This document shows positions 18,545-28,240 of a stretch of DNA of 64,000 nucleotides, in pieces; positions within the stretch are counted from its first letter, which is position 1, and each line of letters begins with the position of its first letter. The stretch spans positions 31,174 through 95,173 of the forward strand of contig NZ_BNJG01000007.1 in NCBI RefSeq assembly GCF_016587375.1. The letters run 5' to 3'. The translations under genes were made by a program, and so were the position numbers. The stretch is from Ktedonobacter robiniae (GTDB taxonomy: Bacteria > Chloroflexota > Ktedonobacteria > Ktedonobacterales > Ktedonobacteraceae). The notes beneath the pieces were generated by a model. That model saw nothing but the letters and a program-made list of their open reading frames with translations, ran no database searches and was not told where the DNA came from.

Positions 18545-19045
18545 CTGATTTATAAATCCTTGTTATAAATGTATCCACTACTATTAGTCATAGCGTATCT
18601 CTGCGTCATCAAGAAAAGCACATGAAAATGTAAGCATTTTGTAAGTTCAGTTAAGTTCAGTGATGAATGGGAACGTAGACTAATGACGCCATTGGACTGC
18701 GTTCCCATTCATCTCCGGGTAAGAGCTTTTTCAGCAAATTTTCTGCCAGTTTTCTTGCATTTTCAACAAGGCGTGGCAAGATGGGGTGGAAATAAGATCA
18801 GAAGAGGAAAGTAAAGGGTTGCGGACAGTTGCAGCCGTTGTTGATCTTTCGTATACTTCTGGTATCAAGGTCAACGCATTATTGGCTCGTCAACGGATCG
18901 TCTCGCGGTGTCAGAGAAGTGGGCAGATCGGGTCGCCACGCCGAGAGAGATGCTCCTTGCCGGTGAGCCTCCTCTTTGGTATACTTCCTGGTGTTGGGAG
19001 GAATGGAAGGGTCGTTGGGAACAATGCAGACACAAGGAAGGTTCG
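18545..19045. other. Intergenic region with a 14-bp inverted repeat
   Basis: GATGAATGGGAACG (18662-18675) pairs with CGTTCCCATTCATC (18700-18713) across 24 bases, a cruciform-capable repeat. The tandem TTAAGTTCAGT/GTAAGTTCAGT just before it is a short direct repeat. Nothing else recognisable. Confidence 0.5.
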
Positions 19046-22000
19046 ATGTCCAGAGCACCTCTTCACGCCCTGATCTGGTCTAAAGAGCAGCGCTTCTATG
19101 AGTTGTACGCCCAGGGCCAGTTTGAGCAACGTTTTCAACCAGCGGAGGAAGCCGCCTGGCTGACCTGGCTCCACGGGGTGTCCTCCTTTGCCTTCCATGG
19201 CGCAAGAGGCTCTCTCAATGTCTACCAGGAGCAGAGGCCACGTGGGGAGCGTATTGGTATGCCTACCAGACCAAAGAGGGCCGCACCCGCAAGCGCTATC
19301 TCGGACGGACGGAGACCCTCAGGCTCTCGCGGCTAGAGGAGACGGCACAGACGCTCTTGCACACGCAGCAGCCCGCGACCACGACCGAGCAGGGGATGAT
19401 GCTGCTCTCCAGCCGACTTGCTCCGCCGCGACTGCCGAACGCCCTGGTGGAGCGCGAACGCTTGCTGACCGCCCTCGATGAGGCGCTTTCGACACCGCTG
19501 ACCTTGCTCTCAGCCTCAGCGGGCTGGGGCAAAACCACGCTGCTCTCGGTGTGGGCGCACCGGCAAAAGATGCAGGTGGCCTGGCTGGAGCTTTCCGAAC
19601 TGGACAACAGCCCGACACGCTTCTGGGTCGCGCTGATCGCGGCCCTGCGCCGCTGCCCTGATCTTCCAGCGAACGTTGGGGAAAACGTGGTGGCACAGTT
19701 GCAATCGCCCCAGCCACCGCCGCTCTCCTCCTGTCTTACCGTGCTTCTCCATGAGCTGGAAAGAGAGCCGCCGCATCCTGCTCCCATCGTCCTCATTGTG
19801 GACGATTATCAGGTGATCGAAGAGTCGGTCATTCACCAGGGTATGGCCTTCTTACTGGAGCATCTGCCCGCTCATCTGCATCTGATCCTCTCCAGCCGCG
19901 TGGACCCAGACCTGCCCCTTGCGCGTCTACGAGCCCACGGGCAGTTGACCGAGATTCGTGCAGACGAACTGCGCTTCCAGGAGGGCGAAGCGAGTCAGTT
20001 TTTGCACAAGATGCTCTCCCCGCCGCTCTCGGAAGAAGAGTTGCAGCTGCTGGTGAGCCGGACGGAAGGCTGGATCGCTGGTCTACACCTGGTCGCGCTC
20101 ACTATGCAGAAGCGTGAGGATCGCACAGCATACATTGAGACATTGACCGGTAGCCAGCGGTATCTGCTGGACTACGTGCAGGAGGACATCCTGGCACGTC
20201 TGTCCCCCGATACGCGCGATTTTTTACTCCATATCGCCATCCTCTCGCGCCTGGACGCTGCTGTGTGCCAGGCCGTCACCGCAGCACCGACGAAGGCGGC
20301 CAGTCAGCACATGCTCGTGTTGCTGGAGCGAGCGAACCTCTTCCTGGTGCCGCTTGATGAGGAGCGGCGCACCTATCGGCTGCATGATCTCTTTCGCGAA
20401 GCTCTGCTGGCAACGTTGCACACCACTCAACCAGAGTTGGAGCCGGTCTTGCACCACCGGGTTGCCCGCTTTTATGAGGCACAGGAGCAGTGGGCCGAGG
20501 CCATTACCCATGCGCTTGCCGGAGCTGACTTCTCCACGGCAGCGCGGCTGATGGAGCAGACCGTCGAGCAGTTCTGGCTCCGTGGGGAAGCAGCGACGAT
20601 GGCGCGCTGGGTGTTGGCGCTGCCTGAGCAGACAGTGCGTGAGCACACTCCCCTGCTGCTCACGATCGCTCTCTACCTGCTCCACACTGTCGGGCAAACG
20701 ACCGAGGTGCAGCGGGCCAGGGTCCATCAGCAGGTGCGGCAGATCATGGCGCGGGTCGAGAGCATCTTGCAGCGATCCGTGGCTGGAACCGCCCACCTGA
20801 CTGCTACCACAGGCACCGGCGCTGGCACCGTCTCTCTCCCCGAGGAAGCCAGGCTTTACCGGCGTTTACGCCTGTTACGTGCGGGCATGGGCGGGCATGA
20901 GGCGATAGCAGCCTTAGACTTTGAGCGCTTGAACGCCCTTCATCAGGAGATGCAGGAGCTTGACCAGGACGAGGAGGTTATCTGGCACATCCTCCCGCTT
21001 GCTTTCAACTTCATCCTCCACTATAGGGTCTGGGGAGAGGGAGCGAGGCTGGTGCCGCAACTGCTCTCTGCCAAAGAGCAGGTAAGCCTGTCGGGAAGCC
21101 TCTTTGCGAACGCCAGAGTGAGGCAATGGTTGGCATTGGCAGCCGTGGAGGCAGGGCAGCTACGCCTGGCCTATCAGGAGAGTTTGGCTGCCCTCGAGCT
21201 GATCGAGCAGATGGCAGGCTATGCCCTGCTCAAAGGCTACTTTCAGACCGCGCAGGTCGAGGTGTTGTATCAGTGGAATCGGTTGGAAGAGGCGCGGGGC
21301 AGGCTGCAAACGATCATTCAGGATGCCGCCACCTGGCAGCAGAGTGATTTGCTCACGATGGGATACATAGCCTTGATGAAGGTCGAACTGGCAAGTGGAG
21401 ACCTGTCTGCGGTAGAGCTGTCGCTGCACGAGTTTGAGCTGTTAGAAGAACATCGAGGATATGGCGGCAATTGGCGCTGGCTGCCGGTGATACGAGCGCG
21501 TTGGTGGCTGGCACAGGGGCAGGTGAGAGAGGCATCCGCCTGGACAACGGGCCTCATCTTTCCGGAAGCGGCATGGGAAGCCAGCTTGTATGACGCGTTC
21601 CCGGTCGTGATGCGGGTGTATTTTGCAGAGCTTCGTTGGACAGAGGCGCTGGAGCTGCTGGAGCGCTTTAGCGGGAATCTAGGTCGTTCGGCCAACAGCA
21701 GGATCACCTTCACATATCTGGCCCAGTACATGGTGGCGCTGCACCATGCAGGCCAGAACGAGCAAGCCCACGAGGTCGCGGCGCGCCTGTTTGCCTTGAC
21801 CGAACCAGAGGGCTACCTGCGCGTGTACCTGGATGAAGGCGAACCGATGCGCCAGGCACTTGAGGCGTTCCTTTTCCCACATTCCCATCAGCACGATCTG
21901 GCCGCTTCTACGATGGCCTACATCTCACAGCTGCTGGCCGCGATCGCCCAGGAGCAGCCTGGCGCAAACAGATCTCTGGTGGCGACACCCGCGCTCGCGC

Positions 22001-22242
22001 CTGGACCCTCCTCAGCCCAGCAGGAGTCCGTTAGTCCATCCGCGCCGGGTGTTTCCCTTACGCAGCGTGAGCAGGATGTCTTGCGCCTGCTGGGCACAGG
22101 AGCCTCGAATCAGGACATCGCCCGGACCCTGGTGATCGAGCTCCCCACCGTCAAAAAGCACGTCAGCAATCTGCTCGGTAAACTGGGAGCCACCAGCCGA
22201 ACCCAGGCGGTTGCCCTGGCGCGGGCTCGCTCCCTGCTCTAA
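19046..22242 (+). pseudogene. Large MalT-like LuxR-family regulator (LAL/STAND), one-base frameshift near the N-terminus
   Basis: From ATG 19046 (after AAGGAAGG) the product starts MSRAPLHALIWSKEQRFYEL. The frame is lost near 19241, where a run of four G would need five. The next frame continues AYWYAYQTKEGRTRKRYLG and runs intact to 22242. That long frame has Walker A SASAGWGKTTLLS, Walker B LIVDDYQVI, an HEAT/TPR-like helical middle, and a C-terminal LuxR HTH (LTQREQDVLRLLGTG...IARTLVIELPTVKKHVSNL). MalT-like proteins are ATP- and inducer-dependent activators. An ATG at 19396 could give a protein without the extra N-terminal domain. The lesion may be a sequencing error, since both parts are well conserved. 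Confidence 0.85.
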
Positions 22243-22435
22243 CGAGATTCCTCCCAACAGGTGGTCTTTCTCCTCAGGCAACTAATCCCTTTGGCATCCT
22301 TTTGGCGACTGTGGAATGCCTCGCGTTCTGCTATTCTTTGTGAAGACGCGGGGAGGCGATCCTGGTGATCTTACTGGTTCGCTTTTCCGAGCACGGCGCG
22401 AAGGCCGTGAAACGCGCAGAATGCGGAGGAGGCAG

Positions 22436-22651
22436 ATGTTCTACACGATACGGATCCAAGGACACCTGGACCCGTCCTGGCAAGACCGCTTTGGCGGGCT
22501 CTGCATCGAACAGCAGGAGACCGGGACAACGCGGCTCTCGGGGACGTTGCCCGATCAGGCCGCGCTGCATGGAGTGCTCCTACAGATTGTCCGTCTTGGT
22601 CTGACGCTGCTCTCACTTGAAACGAGCGAGAGCAAGAAGAATGATGCTTGA
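22436..22651 (+). CDS. Small conserved-looking protein downstream of the LuxR regulator
   Basis: 71 residues beginning MFYTIRIQGHLDPSWQDRF, with an excellent GGAGGAGG Shine-Dalgarno 5 bases before ATG 22436. No known domain is recognised. The central GGLCIEQQETGTTRLSG and PDQAALHGVLLQIVRLGL segments look like a small alpha/beta fold. It follows the MalT-like regulator by about 190 bases on the same strand, and the pairing suggests a linked role. Function unknown. Confidence 0.6.
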   Translation: MFYTIRIQGHLDPSWQDRFGGLCIEQQETGTTRLSGTLPDQAALHGVLLQIVRLGLTLLSLETSESKKNDA

Positions 22652-22710
22652 GCATGTATGCTCAATTCAAGTTAGGAAATCACTGTTTTACAACAATTGA
22701 AAGGTTGTTT

Positions 22711-23088
22711 ATGACAATGGCTGATGAAAAAATCCTGATGGTGATGATGGCAGTCACCGATATGGCGAAGGCCAAAGCGTTCTACGCGGAGCAATTGGGC
22801 TGGTCTGTCACCCAAGACTACGGACAAGGCGATTACCACTGGGTCTCGCTTTCGCTCCCAGGAGGAGGTGCCTCTTTGACGCTGTCGACGATGCATGAGC
22901 ACATGAAACCTGGTACGATGAATCTCTATCTCTCGACTTCAAATATTGAAGCGGCGTACAACGAACTCAAAGCAAAGGACGTCAAGGTCAACGAAGTGAA
23001 GGATGACCTGTATGGCCCGGGGTCTGGCGTCAAGTGGTTTGACCTCCGTGATCCCGATGGCAACCGGTGGCTGGTGGTTCAATCCTAG
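22711..23088 (+). CDS. VOC-superfamily (glyoxalase/bleomycin-resistance-fold) protein
   Basis: 125 residues from ATG 22711, which follows GAAAGG at good spacing; the longer upstream frame lacks a ribosome site and family similarity. The betaalphabetabetabeta modules begin MAVTDMAKAKAFYAEQLGW and NLYLSTSNIEAAYNELKAK, and end FDLRDPDGNRWLVVQ. Members are metal-dependent lyases, dioxygenases or antibiotic-binding proteins; the substrate is not readable. Ends with TAG. Confidence 0.85.
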   Translation: MTMADEKILMVMMAVTDMAKAKAFYAEQLGWSVTQDYGQGDYHWVSLSLPGGGASLTLSTMHEHMKPGTMNLYLSTSNIEAAYNELKAKDVKVNEVKDDLYGPGSGVKWFDLRDPDGNRWLVVQS

Positions 23089-23288
23089 TCGCCTCCGCGA
23101 TCGCGCTGCGCGATCCTCATTGCCATGATCGCGGTGACCAACCGTGGGAGCCGGCAGCCGCTCCCACCAGACAGGGAGCAGGTCAGAACTGCTCAAACGC
23201 GTGCCGCCGGGCACATCGGCGCGAAACTGGATCAGACGAGGCGTCGCGCCGATTGACTCTAAGTGAAGCAGAAACATCAGGAGAACAT

Positions 23289-23741
23289 ATGAAACAGTGC
23301 TGGCAAGATTTTGCGCTCGCTGAACCAGAACTCTCTGCCTTTGGCGAAGCTCGATTGAAAAGTGGTCCATCCTATCTGGCAACCGTTCGTGCTGACGGAA
23401 TGCCCCGAGTTCATCCTGTGACGCCAATTATAGGCGAGGGGCATCTTTTCTTGTTTATGGAGCCAACCTCTCCGAAAGGGCATGATTTACAACGTGGTTC
23501 TGGCTATTCGTTGCATTGTTGGGTAAGTAGCAATGATGGGGGCGAAGGAGAGTTTTGGCTGGTAGGACATGCTCTTTTCACTGATAGTCCCGCCATGCGG
23601 GAGCTTGCTACTACATATGGGTACCAGCCACAGGATCATTACATTTTATTCGAGTTGACTGTAGAAAGCGCGTTTTCAACGATATACTCTGATACCGGTG
23701 AGCCAATACGGAAAAGATGGAAGAGCCAGCAAGGCTCTTGA
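23289..23741 (+). CDS. Pyridoxamine 5'-phosphate oxidase-like (FMN-binding split barrel) protein
   Basis: 150 residues starting MKQCWQDFALAEPELSAFG after CAGGAGA. The split-barrel signature is YLATVRADGMPRVHPVTPI (residues 30-48), which in the family binds FMN or F420. LFLFMEPTSPKGHDL follows. Such small proteins are flavin/F420-dependent reductases or haem-related oxidases; the substrate is unknown. The ATG at 23289 is chosen over upstream sequence because of the ribosome site. Confidence 0.8.
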   Translation: MKQCWQDFALAEPELSAFGEARLKSGPSYLATVRADGMPRVHPVTPIIGEGHLFLFMEPTSPKGHDLQRGSGYSLHCWVSSNDGGEGEFWLVGHALFTDSPAMRELATTYGYQPQDHYILFELTVESAFSTIYSDTGEPIRKRWKSQQGS

Positions 23742-23907
23742 GTAGAAACGGGCCGATGCCTCCAGGGCACTCAATCTGAGAGAGCATACGTGAAGAAATC
23801 CCGCCCGTGGCTTCATTGCCACATGAGGCGACACATGACGAGAATAGCATAAGTCCGCAGTCGAACTGCGGTGAGGTTTTAACCTAAGTAAAGGTGAGGA
23901 GATTTTT

Positions 23908-24393
23908 ATGAGCCAGTCTGAAAAGAAAGTTACACAGGAATCCGCCAAGAGCGCCGAATCGATCAACAAGAAGTCCAAGGGATTCTCAGACGAGGAACGA
24001 GACGCGATGAAGGAGCGTGCTAAAGAGCGGAAGGCGGAAGAGCGCGCTACCAAGAACAGGGAGGAAGGGGAAAGCGACGTGCTCGCGAAGATCGCCGAGA
24101 TGTCGGAACCGGATCGCGCTATGGCCACGCGGTTCCATGAGATCATCAAAGCGAGCGCGCCAGTCCTCTCGCCGAAAACCTGGTATGGGATGCCTGGGTA
24201 TGCTAAGGACGGCAAACTCGTCTGCTTCTTCCAACCCGCGCAAAAGTTCAAAACCAGGTACGCGACGATCGGCTTCAACGATAGCGCGAACCTCGACGAA
24301 GGCTCCCTGTGGCCGGTCTACTTCGCGCTGAAGGAACTGAATGCTGAAGTAGAGGCGAAAATCATTGCGCTTATGAAGAAAGCGGTGGGCTAA
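23908..24393 (+). CDS. DUF1801-like (YdhG/YjbR-CyaY superfamily) protein
   Basis: 161 residues. The N-terminal 60 are highly charged and probably coiled (DEERDAMKERAKERKAEERATK). The C-terminal 100 resemble DUF1801 proteins: APVLSPKTWYGMPGYAKDGKLVCFFQPA, here named by the short piece TWYGMPGYAKDGK. Fold relatives include frataxin-like proteins, but no metal role is shown. ATG 23908 follows GGTGAGGAG. Likely cytoplasmic. Confidence 0.75.
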   Translation: MSQSEKKVTQESAKSAESINKKSKGFSDEERDAMKERAKERKAEERATKNREEGESDVLAKIAEMSEPDRAMATRFHEIIKASAPVLSPKTWYGMPGYAKDGKLVCFFQPAQKFKTRYATIGFNDSANLDEGSLWPVYFALKELNAEVEAKIIALMKKAVG

Positions 24394-24419
24394 GGACTGA
24401 ACTCGCCATTGGCGTAAAT

Positions 24420-24571
24420 GTGGACATGACGCTGTCGATTTTCGGGTAAGTATCCTCGCGATTGCATTGCTCCTCTTTTGGCCTCTTCAGGCGATTTCTC
24501 AGCAACTGGCCAAGAAAAAGGTTCTCCCATCAGCAGAGGAATTCCCCAAAAATCGACAGCGTCATGTCCAC
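24420..24571. repeat. 152-bp MITE-like element with 23-bp perfect inverted repeats
   Basis: GTGGACATGACGCTGTCGAT at 24420-24442 (23 bases) is repeated exactly, inverted, at 24549-24571. The 106 bases between contain no convincing gene. This is the form of a miniature inverted-repeat element or the remnant ends of a deleted insertion sequence. Confidence 0.6.
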
Positions 24572-24625
24572 GTTTCCATTCTTGTGTCGTTGGTGCCCGC
24601 TCCTTTGCGTCTGATGACACGTTAT

Positions 24626-25055
24626 GTGCGCGCCGTGTCGCGCTTGATGAGATCCCCAGTGCAACCGGGAAAAACTTAGAGGGAGGTTCTTGGAGCACCT
24701 AATCACCTGAAATCGAAAGATGGAGAGGAAAAGAGCCTGTTATGGAAAGCGGTGGTCAGCGGAAGGCATGTAAGCTGAGGTGCCGCAAGCTCCGCGTGCT
24801 ATGGCTAGAGCTGGATTGCCCAAAGCCCAATCTCCAGAGGTGTAGGTGTCCTCCCATCGATACCATGTCTGAAATCGATGCTCTCTTACACCTGGGTTTC
24901 TACATAAGAACTGGGTAACCTTTACAAGAGTGGCGATGATCAACGAGATCGTTGAAGGGGATAAGTGAGTGGCCTACAGTGCGCTCGAGACGTACAGTCA
25001 GGATGAAACACGGGATCGCCTACCTGCCGAGAGGCACTGGGAACGGGTAGCGGCG
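24626..25055 (+). other. Group II intron-like fragment (5' part, no domain V seen)
   Basis: Begins with GTGCGCGCC, matching the group II 5' consensus GTGYG. The segment from 24752 (GGAAGGCATGTA, then CCGCAAG and CCCAATCTCCAG) parallels bases about 51222-51300 inside the intron at 51092-51725, with the same order and spacing. It stops resembling it after about 25055, and no domain V hairpin or reverse transcriptase gene follows. Interpreted as a truncated ORF-less intron. Function and precise ends uncertain. Confidence 0.4.
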
Positions 25056-25260
25056 TGAACATCCTCCTGCGTGAGATTGGCTTTGATCAGCTTCTATCTT
25101 ACCTCACGAGAGTTTCATGCCTGGTTCTTTTCCCCAAAATGTATAAATCGCCATGTCCCTGCGGGACACCACCACCGATGAAATGGCTCATCTCAGAGAA
25201 AGTCAAGCCAAGTTGGAAATGGGAATATTGTCCACGGATGGCGGGCAAACTGCCTACTTC

Positions 25261-25470
25261 CTATGCAACAGGAATTGTCTCTGCCTCCAATTTTCGAGCC
25301 AGCGTGCGCTGGGGAACATCGATTTCTTTCGCTCGCCCTCCTGCGGTTTCGTGGAAAAGGATGAGGGGTCTGATCGCTTCATACCATTCCTGCTCAGGCC
25401 ACAACGTCCACTGCTTGATCTGTGCCCATTCGTCGGTGCGTTCGCGGCGATTACGTTTCGGTCCAGGCAT
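25261..25470 (-). pseudogene. Transposase/integrase N-terminal relic
   Basis: A minus-strand frame starts MPGPKRNRRERTDEWAQIKQ and continues with a helix-turn-helix-like IDVPQRTLARKLEAE, then stops. It resembles the N-terminal DNA-binding part of integrase-core transposases, with the catalytic core absent. Upstream and downstream sequence is unrelated. A relic, family uncertain. Confidence 0.45.
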
Positions 25471-25515
25471 CTGCCCTTGCCTTTCCTCAACAATGAAGGA
25501 CGTTCGAATGCCACT

Positions 25516-26328
25516 TCAATCAGAGGTACATCTCGTTGCGGACCCGTAGGCTCTTGCATTTCGCACGCGTTTCTGTTTGCCCTTTCTCCCTCCTTTGAGT
25601 TGTGTCACAATCAAGATGCTTATGATAACAAGCAGGAACCACGAGCTAATCTTCTCAGGCGAGACAATACGCCATATCTGTACCTGGTCAGGATAAGCCC
25701 ATGCTCCGAAGAAGGTTGCAATGTTCTCCGCAATCCAGATAAAAAAGCCTATCAAAAAAAATGCTGCGATGAGCGGCATGCGATAGGACTGGTCATCGAC
25801 TGAATAGAGAACGCCTGTCCGCCAGAAAACGCACGCTAGGAGAACAACTAGCGGCCAGCGCAGGTCAGGAATGAAGTGGTGCGTAAAAAAGTTCAGGTAG
25901 ATCAGCACTCCCAATGGAACGATCCAGTATGGCGATGGCCAGCGCACCATCTCCAGATGCAGACGATGCCAAGCCTGACAGATATAGCTTGCAACACTGG
26001 CATACATAAAGCCGCTATAGAGTGGAACACCGCCCACCTTTGTCCATGCGTCCTCTGGATATGCCCACGAACCCATATGAACTTTGTAGAGTTCCAGGAG
26101 GAGTCCCACGAGGTGAAAGACGGCAATCACTTTGATCTCGTCTTTCGTCTCCAACCCACTACGGTACATGATCCATTGCGTTCCTAGACAAACGCCCAAG
26201 AGAATATCATAACGATGTGGCAACACAAAGTGTTTTGAGAGCGCCAGTGAGAGGAAGATGACAGCAGGAAACATACATGAGAGCGCTTCTTGTATAGTGA
26301 AGTGAAAAATAAAATGTACGATTTTCAA
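25516..26328 (-). CDS. DUF817 family membrane protein
   Basis: 270 residues with about eight hydrophobic segments, so an integral membrane protein. Repeated aromatic motifs GSWAYPEDAW and GAWAYPDQVQIW, plus SGFMYASVASYI, match DUF817 proteins, whose function is unknown. The C-terminus is basic and cytoplasmic-looking. Alone, with no operon partner. The start at 26328 is the first ATG before the first helix; the ribosome site (GGAGATAG) is moderate. Confidence 0.85.
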   Translation of the reverse strand: MKIVHFIFHFTIQEALSCMFPAVIFLSLALSKHFVLPHRYDILLGVCLGTQWIMYRSGLETKDEIKVIAVFHLVGLLLELYKVHMGSWAYPEDAWTKVGGVPLYSGFMYASVASYICQAWHRLHLEMVRWPSPYWIVPLGVLIYLNFFTHHFIPDLRWPLVVLLACVFWRTGVLYSVDDQSYRMPLIAAFFLIGFFIWIAENIATFFGAWAYPDQVQIWRIVSPEKISSWFLLVIISILIVTQLKGGRKGKQKRVRNARAYGSATRCTSD

Positions 26329-26649
26329 TGGATGCTATCTCCTTTATTTTTTGCTACACGATGATGAGGATGTGATGCATGACTCTGTTGAGAACCGCAG
26401 GCAGAGCTAAAAGAAGTGTAGAGCTCACGCGGAGAAAACGCGAGTTGTTAGACACCAGATCAACGGTACTCGTGTGAAAGAGATGCAATAGTATTGCAAC
26501 ACCCGAGACCTTCTAGACTGTACTCAGGTGATTGGTTGAAGTGTCGTTACTGTTCTCTATGATCTATAGATGACTCTACGTCCTTGAAATCATGAAAGAG
26601 ATAGCTATGAAGCGTGACATGCTCTTTAAGTTTCTTTAAGACATTAAAA
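26329..26649. other. Intergenic, no gene recognised
   Basis: AT-rich upstream of the DUF817 gene (promoter side), with no conserved frame on either strand. The right edge joins an IS3 relic. Confidence 0.5.
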
Positions 26650-26814
26650 ATGGAGGAAGTGTATCTCAAAGAGTACGAGTCGTTTGCCAATACAGAAACC
26701 AATTTAGGGGAATTCATCGAGCAGGTGTACAATACCAAGCGCTTGCATTCTAGCTTGGGGTATCTTCCGCCTGCTGAGTTTGAGGCAGCCTATGCCTCTG
26801 TGGCCGGAAGTTGA
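26650..26814 (+). pseudogene. IS3-family transposase orfB, C-terminal relic
   Basis: The last 54 residues of an IS3 integrase: FIEQVYNTKRLHSSLGYLPP and the PAEFEAAY end. The YN-x-x-R-x-H-S-S-L-G-Y block is diagnostic of the rve_3 end of IS3-group orfB. The catalytic core and orfA are missing. Confidence 0.75.
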
Positions 26815-27034
26815 CTTCCTCGTGTGTCCGGCAAAAGGGGCTCACTCCACCTTCTTCTTGTGTCTCTCGTTCTGGGTATCAGATAGAGGCTCCTCGCACA
26901 TCACAAAAGATCTTTGCCGTCCTTGGGTTAGTTGAGAGCACTCCCTATACTGAAAGTGCAGAGGTCCTTCTTTCTTGTTGGTTTCCTTTGCCATTTATTC
27001 ATGAGATCCTGTTAAAAAGAAGGGAAAACTTCTT

Positions 27035-27361
27035 ATGACAATATATATGGTGCAATTTACGTACACCTCTGAAGCCTGGGCTGCCATGATCAAGAAGCCG
27101 CAAGACCGCACCATCCCTAGTAGAGATTTAGTGCAGAAGTTAGGTGGAAAGTTGCTTGGTTTGTACTACTCCTTGGGGAAGTACGATGGCATGGCGCTCT
27201 TTGAGATCCCTGATGACATTTCGGCTTCGGCAGTGGGCCTCGCCGTCAAGGCTTCAGGAGATATGAAGGTGAACGAGATCACCAGGCTTTTTACCATGGA
27301 TGAGGCCCTGGAGGCAATGCGTAAAGCTGGAAGTAACCCATTCTCAGGCCCAACGAAATAA
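27035..27361 (+). CDS. GYD domain protein
   Basis: 108 residues starting MTIYMVQFTYTSEAWAAM after AGAAGGGAAAA. Small ferredoxin-like GYD domain: LGGKLLGLYYSLGKYDGMAL contains the G-x-Y-D core, followed by AVGLAVKASGDMKVNEITRL. Members are small dimeric alpha/beta-barrel proteins of mostly unknown function. Monocistronic. Confidence 0.85.
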   Translation: MTIYMVQFTYTSEAWAAMIKKPQDRTIPSRDLVQKLGGKLLGLYYSLGKYDGMALFEIPDDISASAVGLAVKASGDMKVNEITRLFTMDEALEAMRKAGSNPFSGPTK

Positions 27362-27902
27362 GAGCATATTATGCCTACATCAGTTTGTACGGAGAACGTT
27401 GCTCCCCCCTGGGAAGAGCGGTACCACCACATCCATCGGAGCATCTGATCTGCATCCTCCAGGAACCAGGAGTTGTCTGCTTTCTCGCGTCCCTCACCTC
27501 AATCTCATACTCCTGGCTGACAGGATCAAGGCGGCCGCGCAACACATAGGGACCGTTCTCAATCCATTTCGCGAGATTGCTTGCCCAACATCAAACCGAC
27601 AGGGGCACATGCTCCAGCGAGGCTTCCCCTTCTTCAGCAGAATTCGTTCGAGACGCAGCCTATGCTCGGTAGGTCTTCATCTACCTCGTAGTCCACCTCT
27701 GGATCACTTCCCTGAGTGGACGAGGAAACGTTCGACGCTTCAGGTACCAGGCGACGACGATACTGCTCATATTCCCCCGTTTCCAGAACCCGCTCCAAAT
27801 GACTATACGCAAATCCTCATGTTGCCATCGCCCCGAGGTATAAACTCCACAATAGCCGACCAGGTGTCCGGACCAGGTCAGGAGTCTGTCGAAAAATCCT
27901 GT
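27362..27902. other. Decayed coding region, minus strand
   Basis: No intact gene. On the minus strand, coding-like pieces are visible, for example HLERVLETGEYEQYRRRL near 27750-27800 and WIENGPYVLRGRLDPVS near 27530-27575, but they sit in different frames and are not assigned to a family. Probably gene remains. Confidence 0.4.
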
Positions 27903-28109
27903 TTATGCAGTTCGTATTCTTCGCCTTTCATATTGCCAGCGCAAGTCGTTTGCCACAAGCGCCTGAATAGCATCTTCGTACGTCTGATCCGTACCAGGAA
28001 TGAACGCATAAGAGCCACAGATCATTTGTTCTTGCTGTAGATAGCGTATCGCTTGCCTATCCGGCTCATCCTGCTGCCCCTCCCGATTGTCAAACCACAT
28101 CGCTTTCAT
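27903..28109 (-). CDS. Small hypothetical protein (possibly 5' part of a decayed gene)
   Basis: 68 residues, MKAMWFDNREGQQDEPDRQ to YERRRIRTA. ATG 28109 has a near-ideal AGGAGG Shine-Dalgarno, supporting real translation at some time. Coding-like sequence in other frames follows on the same strand, so this may be the start of a longer, now frameshifted protein. No family recognised. Confidence 0.45.
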   Translation of the reverse strand: MKAMWFDNREGQQDEPDRQAIRYLQQEQMICGSYAFIPGTDQTYEDAIQALVANDLRWQYERRRIRTA

Positions 28110-28153
28110 GTTGTGAAACCTCCTGAGTATGTGCTACACCTATGGTTTGTGAG

Positions 28154-28196
28154 GGAAGCATATTCTAGAAAGAGGGCCTCTTCCAGGGTCATTTTT
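28154..28196 (+). repeat. Left inverted repeat of the dehydrogenase cassette
   Basis: GGAAGCATATTCTAGAAAGA at the outer edge. Inverted partner at 29892-29934, 38 of 43 bases identical. Confidence 0.7.
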
Positions 28197-28240
28197 GTAG
28201 GGAGTATGGATCCATATTGGGAAAGGTAGCTTCTTTCGTC

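Noticed and set aside
20224..20796. 190-residue minus-strand frame
   Set aside because: Antisense to the MalT-like regulator; no ribosome site or motif.
27300..28040. 246-residue + frame
   Set aside because: Overlaps GYD and a minus-strand gene with a better ribosome site; rich in Pro/Arg/Ser as expected of a shadow.
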